Shown piece by piece: positions 23,108-33,966 of a DNA stretch of 64,000 nucleotides. The notes under the pieces are model-generated. The model ran no database searches and was not told the origin of the DNA. It was given only the letters and a program-made list of their open reading frames with translations. Positions within the stretch are counted from its first letter, which is position 1. Each line of letters begins with the position of its first letter. Origin of the DNA: Capronia americana (lineage: Eukaryota > Ascomycota > Eurotiomycetes > Chaetothyriales > Herpotrichiellaceae); contig JADWQD010000009.1 of assembly GCA_016110215.1 (NCBI GenBank), forward strand, positions 1,490,093 to 1,554,092, read 5' to 3'. The translations under genes and the position numbers were made by a program.

Positions 23108-24261
23108 GTGCGCAATGAGTAAGGCCACTCTAATGTAGACCCATAGGGTAGATCTGGGCACAATACGTGTCAGCCTGCTGGCATGAAGCGTGGTTTGGAA
23201 AGGTTGCAGGTCTCTTGACTGAGGCGCAGATCCTTTGAAGGCGGCGTTGCCTCCAAGAGGCGGCGGGGGTTGCAGCCGCTGCCAAGCCACATCGTCATCA
23301 TATTCGCTGTGATTGTAGATGATTCAAAGCAGCTTCGTCACGCGCAGTATCTGAGCTCTCGGTCACAAATGAGATGCGGAAGGGTTTGAGAACATGTTGG
23401 TGTACTGCCTGACCTCCTCTGTGCACTGCGAGTAATAAGACATTCTCCCACAGAAATCTCGACAAATGCCGTGGTCAGCTCACTCCACTGTGAGATCGAT
23501 CTTGCACGAACAATGAACCTTCCCCGTCAAGTGATCTGGTCCTTTGGTACCGGCGGCTGATATACGATCTTCCAACGTCGCCATGCGTCCGAAGTTCCAT
23601 TACTGCCTCTCTAGTCGACTACCGTCGCTTTGGACCCATTGCATCTTTAGAGAGCCGAACCATGTGTCGACAACCCGTGAGAGTCAATGCGAAGAGAGAC
23701 AAACACAGGCTGCTTGCTGGGTGTGGTCTTCGCTTACATGGTTGCTGGTGCGGCGTAATCATCCCAAGTAGACCTCATCGACGCGCACTGAGTACGATTT
23801 GGAAGGAAAGCTGCTTCATACATTCGCCATCGCTGGTGTTTCAGTCCTTATACAGTGACTACTGTAAGCCCGCCTAGGGAAGGCGCATCACCCGCCATCA
23901 TTTAGCACAGCGCGTGGTGCAGACCTTCGTTCGGTGCAAAGCGAGGGAACCACTGCTAATTTCGCATCAGTGAGGTCTGAGACCGAAAGTCAAAGTCTGC
24001 ACGAAGAACAGGTTCCCGCATCTGTCTTACTGATGCTATATCCAGTCGTTGGTACAGATATGTAGTAGACATCGCCATCCCACGTCTAGGCGGAGAGGGT
24101 ATCAGGGACCAAAGCGCAATTTCTCCCGTTTCCCAACGCCGGCGGCCATTCCGCAAGTGCCTGAATCTCAAATGGGTATCATGATGCAGTTTCATCAAAG
24201 GACGTGACTCAAGGTCAACACGGGCATAATCGACATCACCTCTTCGCATCATTCCCCTCAT
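23108..24261. other. Intergenic region between two leftward genes
   Basis: The promoter of the STIMATE-family gene and the 3' flank of VPS62. The first 183 bases are in frame with the downstream gene and could be coding if a non-ATG or spliced start is used. Nothing else is supported. Confidence 0.5.
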
Positions 24262-26076
24262 TTACAAATCGCCATCTCCCTCGTCGTCTTCAGGATCGGT
24301 ATGGGGTAGGAGCCCGATCTTGTCTCCACTGCCCAACCAATTCTTGATCACGCATGGAGAAGAGTCCGACCCTTGGCAGATCTTCTTTCTTCCCAACCGC
24401 TTGAACTTGGGTCCCAGGGGCCCATTGACATAATGGTATTGACCTGCGAATCGGTACTGACGTTTATCCCCTAGAGGGTAAAACTTATCGCCCCAATGTC
24501 CGGCGAAATCAAACCACCCAACGGGTGCATGAGGCGTCCGGTTTGATGATCGTAGCGTGTCATTCTTGAAGTCATATGTATACGCATGGGAGTTCAATGC
24601 TGGGTCCCATAGGGGGCCACGATCGGTCATGTCGTGAAGGATACCCCAGGGCAGGACATATGGATGCGTTCCGGGCAAGGCATACATGGCGTGAGTTCCA
24701 TAGGCCGAATATATCACCGGCCGCTTCCCGAGTTTCTCGACAGCATCGTAGCTGTAGGCCGAGCCAAAGTTGTGCTCACTGAAGAAGACGGCTTTTGGCT
24801 CACCATTCTGGAAACGAATGGCCGTGTGCTCCCAGTCGCCAACGTGGTTGCCGAAGCGGACGTTGAGCACGACGTTCCCCAAATTGAAGCTGTAAAAGAA
24901 GAACCAAAAGGCGTCGACGATGCCATGGCCCTTGTTCACGGTGACAAGAACTGCAGGCGCATCGCTTCGACCGCCTCGAAGCCTGCCCGGAGGCGTGTGA
25001 TCTTTTGCAGAAGGGGTTGACCGCTTCAACTCATGGTGTGGATGGCGTGCAGACGTGCTCTTCTTTGGTTGGCCCGAAGCTGTCATTTGAAAATCGTCAT
25101 TTTGTTCGAAGCCGTCAAGGTCCGGTGCGAACCATTCTTTCACATCGGTGAATGCATCCTTCACACTCTGGAGATACGTCCTTCCTGGTTTGTGGACCCA
25201 ACCATCGTTGTCGTTAAACGGGTCATCTGGATTTGTTGGTCCCCTGGGTATGTTTTTCTCTCCCTCCAACCATTCCGGCCGTCCCTCCACATTGTCGTTG
25301 CTGGTCAGATACACCCAGCGGCCATGCTGCCACTGGTTTAGTTCGTCGAGATTCTGCAGCGTTGGATGTTGCTGTTCAGACTGCACGGGGGTGTAATTCA
25401 AGGTGGGTGTGATGTGGTATAAGTGTTCCGCAATATCGCATGGCCAGAACTGTTCCTGGGAATAGAGGTGAACGAGAGGGGCATACTCCATAACGTAGTC
25501 CGGAATCTCCCTCAACACACGTTCGTCGGCGGTCCAGTCCTCGGGTCTATCATTACCCTCTGTCCAAGCATTTTGCCAGTCCCAGGAAGAGCTTTGATCC
25601 AAGAGGTTGTGTTTGAGGCTCGTCTTAGGACGACGACCAAACCTGTCCTTCTCCGATATTAGGTGCATGTGAAGCCCGCCGCAGACTCCAAGCCAGCGAC
25701 AGCACTTCCTGTCGAGCCAATACCGGGAGGTGGCAATCCAGCTCTTCTCTTCCCGATCTTCATCTTGCCAGATGAATGCTTCTGGATGTGTTGCCTTCAA
25801 AATGCTATTTGTACACATGTAAAATATGATGGTCGACAGCACACCAATGGTGGCCTTTGTCTTGACCTGGCCCATCTGCTCTGCTCCCTCCAGGGCCGTG
25901 CCGCTCACCGAATCATGTGGGGTAATGCTTCCTGCAAAACCCTCTGTGGTGGACGCGACGACGGTGAGCGGAGAGGGATCAGAGTCGGGCTGTAAATCGA
26001 ACGGCGCCTGCGCGGTGGGGAGAACGTGGTCGTGCGCTGGACTGGCCAGAGTCGCAGAAGAGAGAGTGGGAAGCAT
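24262..26076 (-). CDS. VPS62: VPS62-family vacuolar protein sorting protein
   Basis: One long exon; from ATG 26076 it gives 604 aa. Recognisable VPS62/YGR141W features: YAPLVHLYSQEQFWPCDIAE, HITPTLNYTPV, SNDNVEGRPEWLEGE, then the C-terminal half with FFFYSFNLGN, GNHVGDWEHTAIRF, AVFFSEHNFGSAYSY, VIYSAYGTHAMYA, GPLWDPALN and CVIKNWLGSGDKIGLLPHTDPEDDEG. The last phrase is a hallmark ending. A hydrophobic segment (ATIGVLSTIIFYMCTN, about residues 75-90) may be a signal anchor. Yeast VPS62 is needed for cytoplasm-to-vacuole targeting, but its biochemistry is unknown. The frame stays open upstream to 26160 without ATG, and an overlapping frame there encodes a membrane-like segment, so a spliced 5' exon is possible. 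Confidence 0.85.
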   Translation of the reverse strand: MLPTLSSATLASPAHDHVLPTAQAPFDLQPDSDPSPLTVVASTTEGFAGSITPHDSVSGTALEGAEQMGQVKTKATIGVLSTIIFYMCTNSILKATHPEAFIWQDEDREEKSWIATSRYWLDRKCCRWLGVCGGLHMHLISEKDRFGRRPKTSLKHNLLDQSSSWDWQNAWTEGNDRPEDWTADERVLREIPDYVMEYAPLVHLYSQEQFWPCDIAEHLYHITPTLNYTPVQSEQQHPTLQNLDELNQWQHGRWVYLTSNDNVEGRPEWLEGEKNIPRGPTNPDDPFNDNDGWVHKPGRTYLQSVKDAFTDVKEWFAPDLDGFEQNDDFQMTASGQPKKSTSARHPHHELKRSTPSAKDHTPPGRLRGGRSDAPAVLVTVNKGHGIVDAFWFFFYSFNLGNVVLNVRFGNHVGDWEHTAIRFQNGEPKAVFFSEHNFGSAYSYDAVEKLGKRPVIYSAYGTHAMYALPGTHPYVLPWGILHDMTDRGPLWDPALNSHAYTYDFKNDTLRSSNRTPHAPVGWFDFAGHWGDKFYPLGDKRQYRFAGQYHYVNGPLGPKFKRLGRKKICQGSDSSPCVIKNWLGSGDKIGLLPHTDPEDDEGDGDL

Positions 26077-27473
26077 AGAGGGCTCGGCCGAGTGTGTATA
26101 TAAAAATGGTTGGGTAAGCGGTGGTTGGCTGCCATGATGGAATCCACAGGCTAAGGCCACTGTACATCAGAGCGAACGCCGAAAGGATTAGCCAAATCAT
26201 CACGAGGGAGGCAAGATGACAACAAACGAAGGGATGTGATTTGACAAGAGCATCAAGTACCATGCGGATGTTACGGTCAGGGCGGCAGCCCGGATGGACA
26301 AGGCTCGGAATGGCAGCGCAGTGACTGCATTGAGGAAACATGGCTTATGTGAGGGGACGGCCATGCATAGCAGCGGGAGACATTGACTAGGAGGCATAAA
26401 ACGCAGGGCAAAGCTTCGACGGGTCCGCCGTAAGCTTCCAAGAGGCTCAATCCCACGGGCTGGGAGAATGAATAACGATGCGACATTCCGCCGACATCCG
26501 TTCAGAATGTGTAATACATGGGCACAAACAGGCAATGAGGAGACCGACGTACTCTTTCGACTCGGGTTTCCGGCACCTGATTGGCTGTGTGCCACCAGAA
26601 GCTGACCGATTGTCCGAACTCCGGTTATCCTGTCTTTGTGTTGGCTATCTTATCTGGGTCTTGGTGATGAGGGGAGCGGCTGGCGAGTCGTACCACTGTT
26701 GCTGAAATGATGGCTGAAGTTTGACGCACACGCGAGGCTTTTACATGTGCTGAAACAACGGGTCAGTGATGACTAGAGAGATGGAAGGATGAGAGTTGGA
26801 ACTGTGAGGATGGGAATGATGGCATTGATTTTGGTGTGTCCAGCTTTGCGAGTCTTGCCCCTCGTGACTTTGACGAAACTGACGCCTCGATTCGTTAACT
26901 TGGGGCAAGTTTGGCCTGGATCAAGGCGGTAGGAGCCCGGGCGCTAGGCTGCTTCAGACGAGACCCCGTCACTTTGGATTCACCGGGGCGTGACTGGAAG
27001 GTTGAACTTGGCGGCCGCACTCGGGTCTCATGAGAGTGCCAGCGAACCAATCCGCCGGCCGTGGTTCGGCACCTTCCCAGGCGGCTGATCTTTACTTGTT
27101 TTACGAAGTATCGCTTGCAGACGTGGCTGTTTCACTCCAGCTGTCAACCGGACGCCAGTGATGTGATTCCTTGTCCAGGCCGACTTTCGATCCGTGGTGC
27201 CGCCAATGAAGCCCGCCAGCCCTTACACGTTGAAGCGACCAGTATACTGTGTAGTAGGGTCTCAGACAGCTGCAAGGTGTGCCGTTATCGATAGTCAAGC
27301 AAGGGTTGCCATCGCGGGCAGCACCTGGAAATGAAGTCACAACCAGGGTTGTCATTTGAAAATCTGGTCCCGACACGTGACTCACCAGGTTCCTCGTCGT
27401 TGCTCATCAAACGTAGGTATATTCTTGTCGAGCTCTCATTGACGACGAGCAAGGAAACTACCCCCTCGCCAAC
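26077..27473. promoter_or_regulatory. Long divergent promoter region
   Basis: About 1.4 kb between the leftward VPS62 start and the rightward TFIIIC-subunit start. Part of 26077-26341 may contain a 5' exon of VPS62. No repeat, RNA gene or other coding frame is convincing. Confidence 0.45.
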
Positions 27474-28466
27474 ATGGAGCAGCCAGACGTTGACGGCGAG
27501 GACGAGTATGAGTACGAGTACGATGAGAATGAGACAGAGGTAGGGATTGCACTGAACCGCTGCGTGTTCATTGCCTCGCCTGATTAATATCTCCTTACAT
27601 GTGTGGGACAGACATTCTACGTGGACATTGATCTCTCATCTCTCAATCCCGGAATTAGACCAAATGACGGCGCCACCAGCATGCCCAAGACTGTGACTCC
27701 CGCAAAAAGAAAGATTGATGGCATTTCCACTCACGCGTCCAACCCAGACGAACCCAGTCCGGAACATGCAGGTCATCCTACGGAAGAAGCCCGTGTCACA
27801 CCGACGCAGGAACCGCAAGATACGCCAGCCCGCATTGCAGAAAGTGACCAGGACGGATTCCACCCCTTCGAGTCACGGGTGCAGATTCTCGAGCTGGACT
27901 CGGTCAATCCCATTGTCTCCTACCAAGGTGAAGTGTTCAGCTGCATCTGGAGTGACATGGTGGGCACAAACATGTTCTTCACTCACCCTGAGACGACTGA
28001 TGCCACTGAAGCTTTGCGATCAGCAGATGACTACAACCTAATTGGCATGTCACGAATCAAACTTCTTGGCCATCGAGCCAAAATAACCAAAAGACTAGCT
28101 GAGTCTAAAGAGACAGATGGTAACGAGGAGGACGGGCAGCAGCGGGACAGCAATAACTCCTCGAATAGTCAGAACACCGACGATCGGATCAGAGAGAAGC
28201 AAGCTTCATTCTTGGAGAGGATCATGGAAATCAAAGGACGGCGTAGTGGGACGGCTGTCGTTCAGGCTCCCATAAATCAAGAGATGCCATCAGCCGACCA
28301 GGAAAATTTGCACGAGCCCCATGGAGTACAGGCCTTGGAAGAGGACGCAGACACTCTCGTGAGACCGCAAGAAGTCCATTCTCAATCTGATCAAAACAGC
28401 CCAGAGTCGACGGGGACTCCTCACAGGGCCGACAAGCCTCATGTAGAGGCTAATGAGAATATGTGA
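27474..28466 (+). CDS. TFIIIC triple-barrel-domain subunit
   Basis: Two exons: 27474-27539 and 27612-28466. The 72-nt intron starts GTAGGG and ends GACAG. Product 306 aa. Exon 1 is very acidic (DGEDEYEYEYDENETE) and splices directly to TFYVDIDLSSLNP, the first strand of the TFIIIC triple-barrel domain (Pfam TFIIIC_sub6, tau55/sfc7 type). The domain continues after a disordered insertion at VQILELDSVNPIVSYQGEVFSCIWSDM (split by loops) and ends with IGMSRIKLLGHRAKI. The C-terminal 120 residues are polar and probably disordered. The family subunit pairs with tau95 in the DNA-binding tauA half of TFIIIC, recruiting RNA polymerase III to tRNA and 5S genes. It acts in the nucleus. Confidence 0.85.
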
Positions 28467-30976
28467 CATGATTAAACCAATGATAACACGCAATATTTTG
28501 TTGCCCTTGCTAGAGCTCCTGAGCTCATGAGCGAATTAAGGAGTATAAACGACAACCCAGAAGGTAAACCCACCAACAACAAGACCCCTCTATTGCAATG
28601 CAGCTATCAGTGACATATTGAAATCCGAAACGCCATGCTGGAAGTCGAGGTTTAGCGGCTAGCGGCTTTGTTTGTCGCGAGTCCAGTGAACCGGCGATGG
28701 TGGTGGTGGAGGAGGGTGGTGCTCGGGGTATTGTCGTCGATCAGAGGATGATGCGAATTTGGGCCGTGGAGACGCTTCGAACGCCTTGTGCATATCTCGG
28801 GTTGAGGTCTCCGAGGCGAGCACCGTCGAGCGATAGGAGATGCGTTGCATGATTTCGGTTGGAGACGAAGTGCTCGGATAAACGTAGACTTCAACGTTCT
28901 TTGACTGTAGGGAGAATCAGTATCAAACCTGTCAACCGAACGTTAGGGTGATGATCTACTCACAGAGAGGGCGGGGCCTTTTCAGTTGCTGACAATGATC
29001 GGCAGATGCTGCAGGTACAAGTGCAAGGACAAAGACAAGGCTGCAGATGCGTGGTGTTGAAACAGAATTCTTGTCAATGAGTAGGATCGGCTGGTGAATG
29101 GAGGCTACTTATGGTTCTGGGCAAGAGCAATCGTGGAAAAAGGAGATTCTCAAGGAGTTGGAAGAGCTGGCGTTTCGAGGGAGCCTGGGTATCAAATACC
29201 CCTTCGCCAACAGAGTGGGAGTCCTGGCAAATGTCGTTCAAAAAATCTAGCGGTCAAGGCGACGTGGGATTCGTCTTTCAAACGAATCCGGCGGGACTGG
29301 CCCTTGCCAAACCCCCAACACGCCAGACGTTTCCCCGGAGCGCCACGAGGCACGGCGCGGCTGGGAGAGCAAATGGGACTGTTCCCAGTCTAGCCCGTTT
29401 GCATCGAAGCCACTTGGGCATCGTCGAACCCATTCCTGCTTTCTTGTACTCTGGGGCCTTAACTTTTTCGCTGGCATTTGACTCGTGTGTAATTTGGGCC
29501 TGAGACATGCTTGAGTGGTATGCGTTGGTGGAATTTGTGAGCCGATTGATCGCCCTGCCTGTGCAGCGTGAGTGGGCAATCGAGGACTGAGCGAAGGTTG
29601 ACGTGCACCCGATCGATTGAAAGGATCGAGAATGTCTCCCCCATATTTCGCTAGGAGGGCGGGTTGTCATCCCCCATTGCGACCAAGCTATCAAAGCTCT
29701 ACCCCCAACAGCTTCGTAACCTGATAGCTAGTAGCAACACCATGGTTTCGGTACTCGCAACGCTATTGGAGCTCAATCCGTATGGGTAGATCCATCCCAC
29801 GCCCATATTATCCGAAAAGTCGAGGTTACGGAAGCCCGTCCGGCATTTCAGGTTTTCGATTGCTCCCACACCCCTGTCCCGGGACACGGGAAGGTAGATG
29901 GAGCGGGCTTTGGGCGCCGCCGTTGGTTACGCGGAATGCACCCGGAACCAGAGTTACGGGGCACCCGCACATCGCCTCCACAATGGTCCATGCCAAAGCG
30001 GACGGCACGGAGACGGGGATTGCGGTTTGAGCCAGACAAGCCACGGACACCTAGTTGGCTGTTCTTTCAAGCGAGCTGCGACACTCCCACGGGACACTGT
30101 CAACTTTGTTTGCAGAGGATTCCCTGCATCGTGAGAATGAGGAGTGCATGAATTGCTGCCCAACTTACCTCGTATGGGCGAAGCTGAACTCGGACGGAAA
30201 TAATCGAAGCCGCCTGAACACGTTGGCCATGGAGAGGCGATGCAATCACAAGGGGGAGGTCGTTCGCAAGCGAATGAGCCCCTGCGTTGATGATGTACGG
30301 GACTGCATCCCCTGGCCTCGAGTCTGGGGCACCGCTACTGTATCACCTCGACGCTCGCCGCGATTTACCCTGTACGAGTATGACTGTGACGGGTGCAAAG
30401 TGACGACGCTGTACTCGGACGAGTAATCTGTTATACCGTCTGTGCGACGTGTCTACCTTCTTCCCGGATGGTTGCCCCAGGAATGTACATAGCACACAGC
30501 CTAGTCTCGGTCTATCATTTCCTGCTTTTGGAAGCCATTAGGAACTTTATTCGGGCTGGAATTTTGTGTAGCGGCACTGGTGAGGCGAGTTTTTAAGAGC
30601 CTCAGGATCGAGGCTGCAAGTTCTTCGCCAGTCGCACAGATACTTTACCGTAGTTACTGCAGCGGAGGACCTGAGCCAACTGGCAGTTACGCTCCATACG
30701 CCCATCTCCGGAGATGATCGACCATGCAGCAAAGCTTCGCTGAGCACAAGCGGTGCGCATCCGCAAAAGTGAGAAGGAAAAAATTAAGAAGTCAGCGGTA
30801 AGTGACCCGGCACACCAAGATCACAGCAACATATGTGACTCGTCTCTGTCGAGTGAATCCTCCATTTCACCTTAAACATTCGGTTCAGTCTACGTTGACA
30901 GCGAAGTCAGGGATATTTTTCGTCTCGCGAATCACTTTTTCTTCGTTTGACAGACCAGCCATTCGTAATATTCAGG
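28467..30976. other. Long intergenic region before ADE2
   Basis: About 2.5 kb. It contains one weak small minus-strand frame (28659-28850, listed separately) and the ADE2 promoter at the right end. Several 60-140-codon frames on both strands at 29090-30750 show no domain, splice pattern or transposon signature. Confidence 0.5.
28659..28850 (-). CDS. Hypothetical small protein
   Basis: An ATG-started frame of 63 aa. The frame continues upstream to a plausible acceptor (CCCTACAG at about 28902-28909) with protein-like residues (KNVEVYVYPSTSSPTEI), and a GTGAGT donor lies near 28965, but the proposed 5' exon has no ATG. The product ends in a Pro-rich stretch. This could be a small gene with a non-coding first exon, or chance. 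No family is recognised. Confidence 0.25.
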   Translation of the reverse strand: MQRISYRSTVLASETSTRDMHKAFEASPRPKFASSSDRRQYPEHHPPPPPPSPVHWTRDKQSR

Positions 30977-32809
30977 ATGGACGGGCATGTCATCGGTGTG
31001 CTGGGTGGTGGTCAACTCGGTCGCATGCAGGTGGAAGCAGCCAACAGACTCAATATCCAAGTCGCCGTCCTTGACAGCGAAAATGCACCGGCCAAACAGA
31101 TCAATCTTGCGGCATCTGACAAGCATGTCACCGGTTCTTTCGCCAAGGCCTCCGATGTCAAGGAGCTGGCTGCTAAATGCGATGTGATCACATACGAGAT
31201 CGAGCATGTCGACACCAAGGTTCTGGAGGAGCTGGAGGAACAAAGACCACATGTGGATGACACCACGTGGTCGAGAATCCAACCCAGTTGGCGGACAGTC
31301 CGGACGATCCAAGACAAATTCCTCCAGAAGCAGCATTATGCAAAGCACGGCATCCCCACGGCTAAGTGCATCGCAGTGGGCACCTCGCATCCCCAAGGTC
31401 TGAAGGACATCGCAGATCAACTGGGCTATCCCTTGATGCTAAAGTCTCGGACCGAAGCGTACGATGGAAGAGGCAACTATCCGATCCAGTCAGTGAAAGA
31501 CATTGAGCCCGCCCTTGCAGCTCTTAAAGACCGGCCTTTGTACGCTGAGAAGTGGGCCAACTTCAAGATGGAGTTGGCGGTCGTGGTGGTGAAAACTGCA
31601 CAAGACGATGACCTCGGGAGCTGGGAGAAGAATACCCTCGCGTACCCAACGGTCGAAACAATCCATGAAGACAGTATATGCAAGTTGGTCTATGCACCCG
31701 CCCGAGATGTCTCGAAACAGATCGCGAAAGCAGCACAAGATCTCGCTCGACAAGCCGTTTCCACTTTCCTTGGTACCGGTGTCTTTGGAGTCGAGTTGTT
31801 CCTCCTCGGCGACGACAGCCTACTCATCAATGAGATCGCGCCACGACCACATAACTCTGGCCACTACACCATCGAAGCATGTCATATGTCACAGTACGAG
31901 GCGCAAATCCGCGCCATTCTTCCGGGCCTGGCATCAAGGATACCCGCCGGAGCGACAGACTTGACGGTCAAGGCGGCCATCATGTTGAATATACTTGGCG
32001 GACCGCAACCGGACTCCCATCTACTAGTCGCTCAAGCCGCGCTTGATGTCCCAGGGGCGAAAATTCACCTCTATGGCAAAGGTGATGGTCGCCCCGGACG
32101 GAAAATGGGCCATATCACAATCACGGGCTCGAGCATCTCCGAGTGCGAAATTAAGATGCACCCTCTAATCCAGTGGGTTGATGCCGTGCGCGTGCACCGC
32201 AACGACAAATCTTCTTCCTCAGCCGCCTCCATTAGCGCAACGCAGGCAGAGCTTCTCAAGAAGAATCCCGCACCACCTCCGCGGGCACTCATCGCAGTGT
32301 GCATGGGGTCTGATACCGACCTCGCCACGCTGCGTCCAGGCCTCACACTGCTCGATACCATGGGCATTCCCTACGAAGTCCACATTACCTCCGCGCACCG
32401 CACGCCGCAGTACATGCTTGACTTCGGCAAGACGGCCGCCGCACGAGGCCTCAAAGCCATCATCGCGGCAGCCGGCGGCGCAGCACACCTTCCAGGAATG
32501 ATGGCATCGGAAACGCCCGTGCCTGTAATCGGCGTCCCTGTGAAAGCCAGTTCAATGGACGGCCTGGACAGTTTGATGAGTATCGTGCAGATGCCGCGCG
32601 GCATTCCAGTCGCAACTGTGGGGATCGGGAATAGTGTCAACGCAGCGATTCTGGCGGCCAGGATTGTGGGGAGTAGTGAGGAGAAGGCTAGGGATTGGGT
32701 GGCGGAGCATCTGAAGAAGATGGAGGAAGAGAATCTAGAGAAGGAGCAGCGGCTGCAGAGCGAAGGGTGGAAGGTTTACAAGAAGGTAGATGATGGGAGG
32801 CACGTGTAA
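30977..32809 (+). CDS. ADE2: Phosphoribosylaminoimidazole carboxylase (bifunctional)
   Basis: A single exon of 610 aa. The N-terminal two-thirds is the PurK-like ATP-grasp domain: GVLGGGQLGRM at the start, then IQPSWRTVRTIQDKFLQK, GYPLMLKSRTEAYDGRGN, and EIAPRPHNSGHYTIEAC. The C-terminal PurE mutase domain begins near residue 435 with CMGSDTDLATLRP and has SAHRTPQYM, AAAGGAAHLPGM and GIGNSVNAAILAAR. Together they carboxylate AIR to CAIR in purine synthesis, in the cytosol. Length and domain order are those of the fungal fusion enzyme (about 570-620 aa). ATG 30977 is favoured because GVLGGGQLGRM follows after five residues, as in the family. A C-terminal Lys/Glu-rich extension of about 20 residues is present. 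Loss of this gene in fungi gives red colonies. Confidence 0.97.
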   Translation: MDGHVIGVLGGGQLGRMQVEAANRLNIQVAVLDSENAPAKQINLAASDKHVTGSFAKASDVKELAAKCDVITYEIEHVDTKVLEELEEQRPHVDDTTWSRIQPSWRTVRTIQDKFLQKQHYAKHGIPTAKCIAVGTSHPQGLKDIADQLGYPLMLKSRTEAYDGRGNYPIQSVKDIEPALAALKDRPLYAEKWANFKMELAVVVVKTAQDDDLGSWEKNTLAYPTVETIHEDSICKLVYAPARDVSKQIAKAAQDLARQAVSTFLGTGVFGVELFLLGDDSLLINEIAPRPHNSGHYTIEACHMSQYEAQIRAILPGLASRIPAGATDLTVKAAIMLNILGGPQPDSHLLVAQAALDVPGAKIHLYGKGDGRPGRKMGHITITGSSISECEIKMHPLIQWVDAVRVHRNDKSSSSAASISATQAELLKKNPAPPPRALIAVCMGSDTDLATLRPGLTLLDTMGIPYEVHITSAHRTPQYMLDFGKTAAARGLKAIIAAAGGAAHLPGMMASETPVPVIGVPVKASSMDGLDSLMSIVQMPRGIPVATVGIGNSVNAAILAARIVGSSEEKARDWVAEHLKKMEEENLEKEQRLQSEGWKVYKKVDDGRHV

Positions 32810-33235
32810 ACGGCATGCGAGTCTGGTCGACCTTGCAACGAAGGACAGGTTGGAACGCTGCGATATTCTTGCCTAGGCGTATTGCAGGAGAAGCAATGCC
32901 ATTGCGATATCTGAATAAGAACATCATCATCATCATCATCCTCCACGTCCAGAATTCTCCGGTCAAGCTTTCAGTCATTCCCTCTCTGACTATAATGACA
33001 CAACGCCATGGCTATTTCAACTCATGAATCTCTGGCTCCTCCCTCCGACGCTAGGCCGCCCCATCGCGACTGGCGCTCCAGCGTGGCTGGTCGAGACCTT
33101 TCATGTGTGAAGCCTTTTGCAGGAACGTATGGTGACTGCTAGCATGACCCTGCGAAGTCGTTGCTTTGCTGGCCGCAGCCTAGCAAGTGTGTGTGTCTGA
33201 TTCTCTTCGGACGGCACCGTGATCGGCAGTATCGC
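32810..33235. other. Convergent intergenic region
   Basis: The 3' flanks of ADE2 and of the leftward p14 gene. It includes an (ATC)n run at 32922-32940. No gene is seen. Confidence 0.65.
32922..32940. repeat. (ATC)n microsatellite
   Basis: Six tandem CAT/ATC trinucleotides in the ADE2 3' flank. Confidence 0.85.
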
Positions 33236-33586
33236 TCAGTCAATACCATGTTCCTCTTTTATCTTTTCCAGGTTGGCCTGTCTCGTTGCGATATCCTCCT
33301 TCACCTCCATCTTCATCTTCTCCGGCTGATGATACAGCACGACCAAGTACCGGTTTCTAAAATTGAACCCGTTCAGTTTGTCGCAGGCTTGCTTCGCATC
33401 TAGGACATCTTCGTAGACAACATAAGCTGTGCCCTTTGTCGTACTCGAGGTTCCGGCGCGGATTTGACGTATCGGCCCAAACTTGCCAAAGAGATCGAAT
33501 AGGGCGGGGCTGTCGACGTCGTAGGCGAGGTTCTTGACGAAGAGGATGCGGTTGGCCTCCGGGGCAAGTTTGTTGGATCGAGACAT
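33236..33586 (-). CDS. Splicing factor SF3B subunit p14 (SF3B6)
   Basis: A single exon of 116 aa made almost entirely of one RRM. RNP2 is ILFVKNL and RNP1 is KGTAYVVY, followed by the family-specific tail NRYLVVLYHQPEKM. Length and the start MSRSNKLAPEANRILFVKNL match the branch-site protein p14 (SF3B14/SF3B6). This U2 snRNP SF3b component contacts the bulged branch-point adenosine region and binds SF3B1 through its RRM face. Nuclear. ATG 33586 is chosen because it starts right before the conserved N-terminus; the frame continues upstream only without conserved sequence. It shares a short divergent promoter with the JmjC gene. Confidence 0.95.
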   Translation of the reverse strand: MSRSNKLAPEANRILFVKNLAYDVDSPALFDLFGKFGPIRQIRAGTSSTTKGTAYVVYEDVLDAKQACDKLNGFNFRNRYLVVLYHQPEKMKMEVKEDIATRQANLEKIKEEHGID

Positions 33587-33966
33587 GGTGGCGGCCGAGG
33601 GGAGGATATGGCAGCGGGTGTGGGAGGCTTTTAGAGACCGAGATGTGTCGTTGTAGACGGTCGGTGGTGATTGAGAAGTGACTGCGGTGAAATTGTAAAG
33701 CGTGGTTAGCGTCCTCGTCAACTTCCTCGAGCAACTCCGAACCGCAACCCTCACCTTGCACCACCCCCGTTCCACCACTCCACGACCTCCATTCCTCTCT
33801 TCATTGCGTCTGGCCTGTTGCCGGAGATCATTCCAGCTTCCCCATCAATGTAGTCAACGTCTTTCGCCCAGTTCCGCCTGCTGCTTGCCGCTCGACTTTG
33901 CAAACCCCGCCTCCGCAACAAGTTCCCACGTCGCGCAACGTTCCCCCATCGACGGCGACGACGGCG
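33587..33966. promoter_or_regulatory. Divergent promoter between p14 and the JmjC gene
   Basis: A compact 380-base region between two outward-facing start codons. The right end could also hold N-terminal coding sequence of the JmjC gene, because its frame is open from 33898 without ATG. Confidence 0.55.

Noticed and set aside
28467..30976. Possible transposon remnant in the long gap before ADE2
   Set aside because: No terminal repeats, target-site duplications, reverse transcriptase or transposase motifs could be seen in any frame.
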